DNA of 64,000 nt from the NCBI GenBank assembly GCA_949318235.1, contig CASGGR010000026.1, positions 1,795,744 through 1,859,743 of the forward strand, in the 5' to 3' direction. Every line of letters starts with the position of its first letter. Position 1 is the stretch's first letter. This DNA is from Ecdyonurus torrentis (lineage: Eukaryota; Arthropoda; Insecta; Ephemeroptera; Heptageniidae). A program made the translations under genes and the position numbers. A model generated the notes under the pieces. That model ran no database searches. It was given only the letters and a program-made list of their open reading frames with translations, and was not told the DNA's origin. This document shows positions 26,413 to 36,359 of this stretch, piece after piece.

Positions 26413-29400
26413 TCACAGTTTGAAAAGAACGATGAGAAAGCACTGAGATTCTCTATAACAGCGAAAGTTTGCATTCGAGCGATTAAGGTGTAATAACCTT
26501 TTCTTTGCAAGTCTGTTAGTCCTACATTTAAGTTCAAACCGCAAGCCTGTAGCTTTATTAGTTTCGGAGATATCATCAAAAATCGTATTCACAGTCTGAA
26601 AAGTACGATGAGAAAACACTGAGATTTTCTATAACGGCGAAAGTTTGCATTGGAGCGATTAAGGTGTAATAACCTTTTCTTTGCAAGTCTGTTAGTCCTA
26701 CATTTTAGTTCAAACCGCAAGCCTGTAGCTTTATTAGTTTCGGAAATATCATCAAAAATCGTATTCACAGTCTGAAAAGTACAATGAGAAAGCACTGAGA
26801 TTCTCTATAACGGCGAAAGTTTGCATTGGAACGATTAAGGTGTAATTACCTTTTCTTTGCAAGTCTGTTAGTCCTACATTTAAGTTGAAACTGCAAGCCC
26901 TTTATTTTATTAGTTTCGGAGATATCATCAAAAATCGTATTCACAGTCTGAAAAGTACGATGAGAGAGCACTGAGATTCTCTATAACGGCGAAAGTTTGC
27001 ATTGGAGCGATTAAGGTGTAATTACCTTTTCTTTGCAAGTCTGTTAGTCCTACACTTAAGTTCAAACCGCAAGCCTGTAGCTTTATTAGTTTCGGAGATA
27101 TCACCAAAAATCGTATTCACAGTCTGAAAACTACGATGAGAAAGCACTAAGATTCTCTATAACGGCGAAAGTTTGCATTGAATCGATTAAGGTGTTATAA
27201 CCTTTTCTTTGCAAGTCTGTTAGTCCTACATTTTAGTTCAAACCGCAAGCCTGTAGCTTTATTAGTTTCGAAAATATCATCAAAAATCGTATTCACAGTC
27301 TGAAAAGAACGATGAGAAAGCACTGAGATTCTCTATAACAGCGTAAGTTTGCATTGGAGCGATTAAGGTGTAATAACCTTTTCTTTGCAAGTCTGTTAGT
27401 CCTACATTTTAGTTCAAACCGCGAACCTGTAGCTTTATTAGTTTCGGAGATATCATCAAAAATTGTATTCACAGTCTGAAAAGTACGATGAGAAAGCACT
27501 GAGATTCTCTATAACGGCGAAAGTTTGCATTGGAGGGATTAAGGTGTAATAACCTTTTCTTTGCAAGTCTGTTAGTCCTACATTTTAGTTCAAACTGCAA
27601 GCCTGTAGCTTTATTAGTTTTGGAAATATCATCAAAAATCGTATTCACAGTTTGAAAAGAACGATGAGAAAGCACTGAGATTCTCTATAACAGCGAAAGT
27701 TTGCATTCGAGCGATTAAGGTGTAATAACCTTTTCTTTGCAAGTCTGTTAGTCCTACATTTTAGTTCAAACCGCAAGCCTGTAGCTTTATTAGTTTCGGA
27801 GATATCATCAAAAATCGTATTCACAGTCTGAAAAGTACGATGAGAAAACACTGAGATTTTCTATAACGGCGAAAGTTTGCATTGGAGCGATTAAGGTGTA
27901 ATAACCTTTTCTTTGCAAGTCTGTTAGTCCTACATTTTAGTTCAAACCGCAAGCCTGTAGCTTTATTAGTTTCGGAAATATCATCAAAAATCGTATTCAC
28001 AGTCTGAAAAGTACAATGAGAAAGCACTGAGATTCTCTATAACGGCGAAAGTTTGCATTGGAACGATTAAGGTGTAATTACCTTTTCTTTGCAAGTCTGT
28101 TAGTCCTACATTTAAGTTGAAACTGCAAGCCTGTAGCTTTATTAGTTTCGGAGATATCATCAAAAATCGTATTCACAGTCTGAAAAGTACGATGAGAGAG
28201 CACTGAGATTCTCTATAACGGCGAAAGTTTGCATTGGAGCGATTAAGGTGTAATTACCTTTTCTTTGCAAGTCTGTTAGTCCTACACTTAAGTTCAAACC
28301 GCAAGCCTGTAGCTTTATTAGTTTCGGAGATATCACCAAAAATCGTATTCACAGTCTGAAAACTACGATGAGAAAGCACTAAGATTCTCTATAACGGCGA
28401 AAGTTTGCATTGAATCGATTAAGGTGTTATAACCTTTTCTTTGCAAGTCTGTTAGTCCAACATTTAAGTTCAAACCGCAAGCCTGTAGCTTTATTAGAAT
28501 CGGAGATATCATCAAAAATCGTATTTACAGTCTGAAAAGTACGATGAGAAAGCACTAAGATTCTCTATAACGGCGAAAGTTTGCATTGGAGCGATTAAGG
28601 TGTAATAACCTTTTCTTTGCAAGTTTGTTAGTCCTAAATTTTAGTTTAAACCGCAAGCCTGTAGCTTTATAAGTTTCGGAGATATCATCAAAAATCGTAT
28701 TCACAGTCTGAAAAGTACGATGAGAAAGCACTGAGATTCTCTATAACGGCGAAAGTTTGCATTGGAGCGATTAAGGTGTAATAACCTTTTCTTTGCAAGT
28801 CTGTTAGTCCTACATTTTAGTTCAAACCGCAAGATTGTAGATTTATTAGTTTGGGAGATATCATCAAAAATCGTATTCACAGTCTGAAAATTACGATGAG
28901 AAAGCGCTGAGATTCTCTATAACGGTGAAAGTTTGTATTGGAGCGATTAAGGTGTAATAACCTTTTCTTTGCAAGTCTGTTAGTCCTACATTTTAGTTCA
29001 AACCGCGAGCCTGTAGCTTTATTAGTTTTGGAGATGTCATCAAAAATCGTATTCACAGTCTGAAAAGTACGATGAGAAAGCACTAAGATTCTCTATAACG
29101 GTGAAAGTTGGAATTGGAGCGATTAAGATGTAATAACCTTTTCTTTGCAAGTCTGTTAGTCCTACATTTTAGTTCAAACCGCAAGCCTGTAGCTTTATTA
29201 GTTTCGGAGATATCAATAAAAATCGTATTCACAGTCTGAAAAGTACGATGAGAAAGCACTAAGATTCTCTATAACGGCGAAAGTTTGCATTGGATCGATT
29301 AAGGTGTAATAACCTTTTCTTTGCAAGTCTGTTAGTCCTACATTTTAGTTCAAACCGCAAGCCTGTAGCTTTATTAGTTTTGGAAATATCATCAAAAATC

Positions 29401-30120
29401 GTATTCACAGTTTGAAAAGAACGATGAGAAAGCACTGAGATTCTCTATAACAGCGAAAGTTTGCATTCGAGCGATTAAGGTGTAATAACCTTTTCTTTGC
29501 AAGTCTGTTAGTCCTACATTTTAGTTCAAACCGCAAGCCTGTAGCTTTATTAGTTTCGGAGATATCATCAAAAATCGTATTCACAGTCTGAAAAGTACGA
29601 TGAGAAAACACTGAGATTCTCTATAACGGCGAAAGTTTGCATTGGAGCGATTAAGGTGTAATAACCTTTTCTTTGCAAGTCTGTTAGTCCTACATTTTAG
29701 TTCAAACCGCAAGCCTGTAGCTTTATTAGTTTCGGAAATATCATCAAAAATCGTATTCACAGTCTGAAAAGTACAATGAGAAAGCACTGAGATTCTCTAT
29801 AACGGCGAAAGTTTGCATTGGAACGATTAAGGTGTAATTACCTTTTCTTTGCAAGTCTGTTAGTCCTACATTTAAGTTGAAACTGCAAGCCCTTTATTTT
29901 ATTAGTTTCGGAGATATCATCAAAAATCGTATTCACAGTCTGAAAAGTACGATGAGAGAGCACTGAGATTCTCTATAACGGCGAAAGTTTGCATTGGAGC
30001 GATTAAGGTGTAATTACCTTTTCTTTGCAAGTCTGTTAGTCCTACATTTAAGTTCAAACCGCAAGCCTGTAGCTTTATTAGTTTCGGAGATATCACCAAA
30101 AATCGTATTCAAAGTCTGAA
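26413..30120. repeat. Related satellite blocks offset by 7, 10 and 17 monomers
   Basis: Monomers reading gtattcacagtttgaaaag then gagattttctataacgg or a close relative occur at about 26413, 27645 and 29405, offsets of 1232 and 1760 bp. A striking replacement, gcaagccctttattttatt in place of gcaagcctgtagctttatt, is present in the first block (near 26893) and third block (near 29885), 2992 bp or 17 monomers apart, but absent from the second (near 28125), which otherwise belongs to the same series. Confidence 0.8.
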
Positions 30121-30768
30121 AACTACGATGAGAAAGCACTAAGATTCTCTATAACGGCGAAAGTTTGCATTGAATCGATTAAGGTGTAATAACCTTTTCT
30201 TTGCAAGTCTGTTAGTCCTACATTTTAGTTCAAACCGCAAGCCTGTAGCTTTATTAGTTTCGAAAATATCATCAAAAATCGTATTCACAGTCTGAAAAGA
30301 ACGATGAGAAAGCACTGAGATTCTCTATAACAGCGAAAGTTTGCATTGGAGCGATTAAGGTGTAATAACCTTTTCTTTGCAAGTCTGTTAGTCCTACATT
30401 TTAGTTCAAACCGCGAGCCTGTAGCTTCATTAGTTTCGGAGATATCATCAAAAATTGTATTCACAGTCTGAAAAGTACGATGAGAAAGCACTGAGATTCT
30501 CTATAACGGCGAAAGTTTGCATTGGAGGGATTAAGGTGTAATAACCTTTTCTTTGCAAGTCTGTTAGTCCTACATTTAAGTTCAAACCGCAAGCCTGTAG
30601 CTTTATTAGTTTTGGAGATATCATCAAAAATCGTATTCACACTCTTAAAAGTACGATGAGAAAGCACTGAGATTCTCTATAACGGCGAAAGTTTGCATTG
30701 GAGCGATTAAGGTGTAATAACCTTTTCTTTGCAAGTGTGTTAGTCCTAAATTTTAGTTTAAACTGCAA

Positions 30769-30776
30769 GCCTGTAG
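30769..30776. repeat. Left target-site duplication of the outer hAT-like element
   Basis: GCCTGTAG is part of the satellite monomer and is repeated at 45078-45085 on the other side of the insertion. The monomer then continues ctttatcagtttcgg, so removing the element and one copy restores a normal monomer. Confidence 0.93.
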
Positions 30777-30836
30777 TAGAGTCCTAGAAGGGGGGAGTAT
30801 ACGCAATCCAGCAGAATTTCGTATGACACCAAATTT

Positions 30837-30933
30837 CATTGTTGGGGGGTTACGCCGGGATACTCGGGGTTACTAGCCAATCAGAGCAGTGGGCGGGGCT
30901 TAAGGGGTTACAATAATGCGTTGCCATGGTAAC
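30837..30933. promoter_or_regulatory. CCAAT, GC-box and X-box cluster at left end of outer element
   Basis: Within 157 bp of the left terminus lie three textbook animal promoter motifs. They are AGCCAATCAGAG with CCAAT at 30877-30881 (NF-Y type), GGGCGGGGC at 30891-30899 (Sp1/KLF type), and GTTGCCATGGTAAC at 30920-30933, which fits the RFX X-box consensus GTNRCC-N(0-3)-RGYAAC at every position with a 2-base spacer. The last is nearly a perfect dyad. A weaker X-box-like sequence, GTTGCTAGGCAAA (44936-44948), lies at a comparable distance from the right end. No downstream gene is visible. The motifs may be relics of a transposase promoter or subterminal binding sites; function is inference. Confidence 0.6.
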
Positions 30934-30953
30934 CAGGAGGTCATTTACTAATT

Positions 30954-31855
<902 letters not shown>

Positions 31856-31917
31856 CTGTATCTGATATTATGTTTCTGCCGCACTGCCGCGCTATCAAAT
31901 CTCAGAAAGCTGCTATA

Positions 31918-32086
31918 GGGTGTATGCATTCATGTTAAAATCAACGCCCTGTTGGATAACTCACTAACGTGGGTGACAAAGGAAAATAAATCATTTTGCC
32001 ATTTTAAAACAGCTATGCAATATTTTTGAGAGCATCGATGTTGTATCATTAAATTTTTATCTCAAGTATGTGAAAAAAATAATAGT
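31918..32086 (+). mobile_element. Truncated copy 1 of a GGGTGTATGC-ended MITE
   Basis: It starts GGGTGTATGCATTCATG after TATA and continues through ttggataactcac, aaataaatcattttgcca, caatatttttgagagc and tctcaagtatgtg. It lines up with the first half of the complete copy at 40229-40533, then stops near 32086 where the sequence returns to the inverted-repeat arm. The second half is missing. Confidence 0.8.
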
Positions 32087-32315
32087 AAGCAAAACTTTCG
32101 AACTTAAAGTTTTCTCTACATATAGTTATTATTTTTGCGAAATAAATGTATTTATATTGTATATTTTATACATATTTGTTTCTCATAAACGTTCTATAAT
32201 TTTTTGTAAAATACGTTTTGCCTATAAACACGTCCTTCTCATGTGACTGTAAAATTAATAGATGAAAGTTAAATTTTGCCGCATTTATCGTCATTTGCCG
32301 GTTGTTTCTACCACG

Positions 32316-32572
32316 CAGAGAAATCGGTTTCGGTTCCTGGAACCACTCAGAACCGCTTTTTTTGAAGCGGTTCCGAGAACAAGTTCTTAGAACCCGCCTT
32401 TTTGAAACCGATTCTTTAAATACCTACCTTTAGAGAACCGGTTCTGCGGGAACGAATTCTTAAGAACAGTCTTTAGAAAACAGGTTTTGGGAACCGGTTC
32501 TTCAGTACCGCTCTTTGAGAACTGGATTTCAAGAACTGATTCTTAAGAACCGCATGTCTAATAACCGCGGAT
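32316..32572. repeat. GGTTCC-rich minisatellite insert, about 42-bp unit
   Basis: About five degenerate copies of a roughly 42-bp unit are present, of the pattern tttgagaac..ggttc...gaac.gattcttaagaaccgc. Each unit holds several AACCGGTTC-like dyads. It interrupts the left arm of the long inverted repeat, next to MITE copy 2. The left edge cagagaaatcggtttcgg and the related copy at 35311-35460, which ends gggtccctgg, suggest an element with CAGRG-like termini, but I found no target-site duplication. Confidence 0.65.
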
Positions 32573-32574
32573 CC

Positions 32575-32859
32575 TTGCGAATGACGTCATATTTAATGCG
32601 CTTGGAGGCCATACTGGAGTAGTGAATAACATTGCTCTTTAAGGCAAATTTCTTTAGAAAATTGGTTATTTTTTTGTTAAATTTTTATATTTTTCTCACA
32701 TACTTGAGATATAATTCAACATATATTTACAACATCAATGCTCTCAAAAATATTGCATAGTGTTTTTCAACTTGCAAAATGAGTTATTTTCCTATCCCTG
32801 GCACCAATGTTATTGAGATATCCAACATGACGTTGACTTTAACATGAATGCATACACCC
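32575..32859 (-). mobile_element. Copy 2 of the GGGTGTATGC-ended MITE, inverted, one end lost
   Basis: Read on the minus strand it begins GGGTGTATGCATTCATG (complement ending at 32859, followed by TA) and follows the complete copy at 40229 through tgttggat, ttgagagcattgatg, tctcaagtatgtgag, caatgttattcac and atgacgtcattcgc. It then runs into the GGTTCC repeat in place of its other terminus. It faces copy 1 in opposite orientation, 0.5 kb away. Confidence 0.85.
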
Positions 32860-33237
32860 TATTAGAACCGCAAATATTAGTGGCAGTTCCAGTCGCTTGT
32901 TTATACGCATGCAGTGATGTATAGAGAATAATAATAGACTATAAACTTCAAATAAGCACCAAATTAATAATATTAACTTTGTCCCTAAATATTTTACAAA
33001 AAGAAAATCTTTGTATAATTTCTAAGTTTAAAAAATATATAAATCCATATCCGAGTGCTGTCCATACTTCAATACAGTAGCAGTAGTTTGCAACATAGAC
33101 AGCGAGATATCCCGCGCGCGAGATTCTAAACTCCACACAGCATTCGAAAATCTCATGCGGGGACACCTTCGCCACCTTCGCTAACTTTCGCGATTGCTTG
33201 ACAGGTGGGACATATTGCAGTGAATGCAATGCAGGCC

Positions 33238-33244
<7 letters not shown>

Positions 33245-33268
<24 letters not shown>
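33245..33268. repeat. Poly-A tract, 24 bp
   Basis: This A-run lies inside the left arm of the inverted repeat, directly after aggccaaattat. The corresponding point of the right arm has only a mixed A/T stretch, so the run is a local expansion and not evidence of a retroposon. Confidence 0.9.
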
Positions 33269-34395
33269 TGAACAAACAAATATTAGTTCTACTATAAAGT
33301 GCGATTTACTTAGTTACTTTTTAATTTGCAATTTTCGGCCATTGCCGAAACTTAAATTCTTTTTATATGAAATTCAATATAGAATTAAATTTTTTTTAAT
33401 GCTTATTGCCTTTGAGACGACACAATGATTTTAACTATTTAATTTTATATTTTAGATATCTATACAGTATAAAATATATTGCGATTTATTTATTGGTCTA
33501 TTTTTCAATTGTCTTGTTTTATTATTATTATTTTTTTGTTATATACTAATTATCTTTTGACAGGTAAAATTAAATTGTGTTTTCACCTTCAAATACATTA
33601 TATACTTGTAAAATATTAAATGAAACTACATATACTTATTTAATCATAATATATTAAGCAAATATATTAAAATCGCATAGTATCATCTTAAAACATTAAA
33701 AAAAAATTCTTCATTAAATTTCATATCGAAATTTAAAATTTTGGCAATGCCCAATTTAAAAATTAAAAAAGTAAATTGCACGCTATATAGAAAGAGCAAT
33801 ATTTGTTTATTTTTTAATTTTAATTTGGCCTGCACTGCATTCACAGCAATCTAGCACCTGAAGAGCACCCAATCCCGAGAGCTCGCAAAGTTATTCCCGC
33901 ATTAGATCTTTTATTGTTGTGTGTGGAGTTGAAAATCTTGCTTCCCACGCAGTGAGGTCTTTCTACTTGCAAACTACTGGACCAAACCGACTAAGTATGG
34001 ACTCCCGCATATGGATCCAAATATTTTTTGAATTTAGAAATTATTTAAAGTTTTCATTTTTGTAAAATAATTAAGAAAAAAGGTAATTTATATTACGTCC
34101 GTATCAGTCCGTAATTTGTCTGTATATTATCTCCTCTTGACTCCGTGTACATGCAGTGGGAAAACTAATATGTTTACGTGAGCATTCACCTTTCTCATCT
34201 TTTAAATTTTACAGTCACAGAAGTATGTAAAGATAAAGCATAATATACAAAATTTAAGAACATTTAGTGAGGAGCACAAACATGTCTATATATGTATTGT
34301 GCAAAATACTGACTAAATGTGGAGGAAACTTTAGAAAATACAATTTGTACCTCTTAAAGTTTTGGTCGCAATGCCGCAGACACGCTATATTATAT

Positions 34396-34564
34396 ATAAA
34401 ATCTATCCAGCCTATCTCGGAAACTAATAGAGATAAATTGGCAAAACTGCATGGTGTTCAAAACAAAAAAATTTTCAGGGAAAAAATTTGCGTTGTTATC
34501 ATTGCACGTAATACTAGCTTTAAAAAAATAACTAAAAAGACAGGCTTTCGTCTCTGTCTGTCTA

Positions 34565-34569
<5 letters not shown>
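34396..34569. other. Non-coding interval with a chance reading frame
   Basis: This holds the end of a 109-codon ATG frame that starts at 34282 inside the inverted-repeat arm and ends in a CT repeat (stop at 34609-34611). The product is Lys/Ile-rich with no domain I recognise. Because half of it lies in a diverged repeat arm and its tail is a microsatellite, I do not call a gene. A 21-base stretch at 34405-34425 (ctatctcggaaactaatagag) resembles the complement of part of the satellite. Confidence 0.55.

Positions 34570-34595
<26 letters not shown>
34570..34595. repeat. (CT)n microsatellite
   Basis: A pure CT tract of about 13 units, preceded by imperfect ctgtctgtctat. It encodes Ser-Leu or Arg-Glu in the spurious frames. 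Confidence 0.95.
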
Positions 34596-34601
<6 letters not shown>

Positions 34602-34675
34602 AATAAAGTAAAAAAATATAAGAACACATGAAATAATAATAAAAAAATTTCCATGTGTTAAGTACATTTCGACTA

Positions 34676-34852
34676 CAGTCCGCGCCACCTAAAGATGCGA
34701 CCAATAAGAGAGCACCAAAAAACTCTCCATTTAGTTAACATTATAATATATAAGGGTATACCCCACCTCCTAACGACCTTGATTCCTTAAGCGTCTATTG
34801 GCTCCTATCTCGATTTCGATTAATCGCTTACATCCTTAGGTGGCGCAGACTG
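34676..34852. mobile_element. Mariner-like MITE, 177 bp
   Basis: The terminal inverted repeats are CAGTCCGCGCCACCTAAAGA at the left and CAGTCTGCGCCACCTAAGGA as the complement of the right end, 18 of 20 identical, with a TA dinucleotide on both sides (34674-34675 and 34853-34854). CAGT-opening termini with TA duplication are typical of Tc1/mariner elements. The 177-bp interior has no coding capacity. It inserted in the left half of the outer hAT-like element. Confidence 0.88.
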
Positions 34853-34854
34853 TA

Positions 34855-35310
34855 TATAGCTGCTTAAAAACGACGATATTGGTAGTATTTTTTAACATTT
34901 AAATCCAGCGCGTGTTTTTCTTACAAGAATATTATTTCAAATATAGCGTTTAGGCTAAATATGATACCATGCCCAAGAGACAATAGTGTGTAATTAAATT
35001 ATAAAATTTCAAGTTTCGGCTTCGACATTAGAAGAAAAAACTATTATGATTTCTGTGCCAAATTAGTCCCAAAATTCTGTACTGCGCCAAAATATGTAAA
35101 AAAAAAAAGATAAAAAAAAAAAATATAAAAAATAGATAGATAGTAGGTAGTTATTATTATTTTTTTAGTGATACACGACAGAAGAAATAAATATCTCGAC
35201 AGGTTGTGGCGGCTGAGATTATGCATAATAATATTGCAGAAAGGGTTCAGAATTAGGATAGTAAATATATTTAAAAGATGCGTGTGCACAACGGACGTGG
35301 TATGAATTGG
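34855..35310. other. AT-rich non-coding interval
   Basis: This is AT-rich DNA with short A-runs at 35097-35130. I see no gene, RNA or element boundary. Confidence 0.6.
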
Positions 35311-35462
35311 AACCAGAACCGGTTCTTAGGAACTGCTCCCGAAAACCAGTTCCTAAAAACCGCTTTCAACAACTGGTTCTCAAAAATCAGATCCTAAGAA
35401 CCACCTGCGTTCAGAAAGGAACCGCCCGATTCCGAGGTTGGTGGCGGTTTGGGTCCCTGGTA
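35311..35462. repeat. Second GGTTCC-rich element, inverted relative to the first
   Basis: Read on the minus strand it opens CCAGGGACCCAAACCGCC, then shows the same run of ggttctta, gaaccagtt, aggaactggtt and aagaaccggttc dyads seen at 32316-32572. It looks like a shorter copy of the same family. The edge CCAGGGACC resembles termini of several non-autonomous DNA transposons, but no duplication is visible. Confidence 0.6.
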
Positions 35463-36126
35463 AAATAATATAAGTGAGTTTCCTTAAGCTACTGCGTGAT
35501 TTCACTAAAAAGTTTTAACGAAAGAAAAAACTGTAATTTTGCACAAAGATAAAGCATTCTAAAAAATTAAAAGAAAAGAAAAAAAAAATGGGATGTTACC
35601 ATACTAGATTTTAAACTATGTTATTTTAGAAGTTTTAGGATTTGCATTTCAATACTTATTTTCTATGTTATCTGATAGTCGCGGGTTCTGAAAATTTTAT
35701 CATATAGTTTTGCTGTTATTTTATAATAATATTTTAAATGACATCATAAAATTTGCAAGTTTTCTATTTTAGATTTTGAGATATAGGCCATCTGAATACA
35801 ACCATTCCTTAAATACATTTTTTTAATACATATATATATATTTATATAGTGCATATATTTTCAATGGATTATCGTGCCAATATACTTTACAGTTTAATAT
35901 CACATCACTAAATTAAATGCCATGATTATGCGAAATAACAAATACCTATCCAATTATTCAAACTCATAACCTCCCTCCCCCCATTTATTTTTTAATTTAA
36001 AGCTGACAACATCCCGCGTGTTGATAAAAAAAATCAAAATTAACAGAAAGAAACTCTATTTCTTTCTTTCTAACTTTTTTTTATTTTTTATTTTTTAGTT
36101 TTTTGTTAACAATAAAAAAATATTAT
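35463..36126. other. AT-rich non-coding interval
   Basis: This is unique-looking AT-rich DNA up to the insertion point of the second hAT-like element. I found nothing beyond short homopolymer runs and a small pair, cagaaagaaactc then atttctttctttc, near 36045. Confidence 0.6.
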
Positions 36127-36134
36127 ATACAAAG
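36127..36134. repeat. Left target-site duplication of the second hAT-like element
   Basis: ATACAAAG, repeated exactly at 44533-44540. Confidence 0.88.
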
Positions 36135-36359
36135 TAGAGCTGTAAATTTAAACCGGTTCGAGCACCCACCCGGTGCAAAATCTTCAAGTGCTCGTTTTTT
36201 TGAAAATGATAAACCCGGGTTTCGAGTTTTTAGCTCAAAAACGAGCTTTTTTGAGTTCAGCTCGTAAATGACTCGTGAAAAAAATGAGCTTTTGAAAATA
36301 AATCGAGCTAAAATACAATTTTTGAAGAAAGCAAAGAAAAAAATGTTTGTTATTTCCCG

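Larger units (their letters stand above)
1..30776. repeat. Left arm of 176-bp tandem satellite array
   Basis: About 175 head-to-tail monomers of 176 bp fill this stretch. Landmarks in order on the + strand are gcctgtagctttattag, gatatcatcaaaaatcg, gtattcacagtctgaaaag, tacgatgagaaagcac, gattctctataacggcg, tttgcattggagcgattaag, taataaccttttctttgc and agtctgttagtcctac, ending in ttcaaaccgcaa. Monomers differ mainly by point changes (for example cggag/cggaa/caaaa after agttt, and cggcg/cagcg/tggca after tataa) and by 1-2 bp indels; a subfamily reading gcattgagcgattta is slightly short. 176 is not a multiple of 3, and the short open frames on the minus strand begin at GTG in the ordinary monomers, so this is not coding. 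The size is close to one nucleosome repeat, as in many centromeric or heterochromatic satellites; that role is inference. The array runs off the left edge of the window. Confidence 0.98.
31862..34395. repeat. Old, interrupted long inverted repeat (fold-back), centre near 33550
   Basis: The left arm (31862 to about 33470) and right arm (about 33620 to 34395) are inverted copies that I could follow by eye over most of their length. Matching pairs include tgactgtaaaatt at 32243 with its complement near 34210, aatttctaag near 33016 with its complement near 34035, agtagtttgcaa near 33080 with the complement near 33975, and tgaatgcaatgcaggccaaatt at 33221-33242 with ggcctgcactgcattca (33826-33842). 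The arms are substantially diverged. The left arm is longer because it holds two fragments of a small MITE and a GGTTCC-rich insert. It could be an old fold-back transposon or the decayed long termini of one. No coding region lies in the loop. Confidence 0.75.

Noticed and set aside
397..30667. Series of 68-residue minus-strand reading frames, one in most satellite monomers
   Set aside because: They begin at GTG in the ordinary monomers, repeat with a 176-bp period that is not a multiple of 3, and overlap each other. They follow from satellite homogeneity and are not genes.
1..30776. CRISPR array
   Set aside because: Repeats are 176 bp with no unique spacers, and the setting is an animal-type repeat landscape.
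31918..32859. Single composite transposon bounded by the two facing MITE copies
   Set aside because: The inverted-repeat arm stays collinear with its partner through the interval, so the two copies look like independent insertions, each truncated.
32948..33229. 93-codon minus-strand frame
   Set aside because: It starts at TTG inside the inverted-repeat arm; the inverted partner does not keep the frame.
34282..34611. 109-codon ATG frame
   Set aside because: Half lies in a diverged inverted-repeat arm and the tail is a CT repeat. There is no known domain, and a frame of this length is expected by chance in 14 kb of two-strand sequence.
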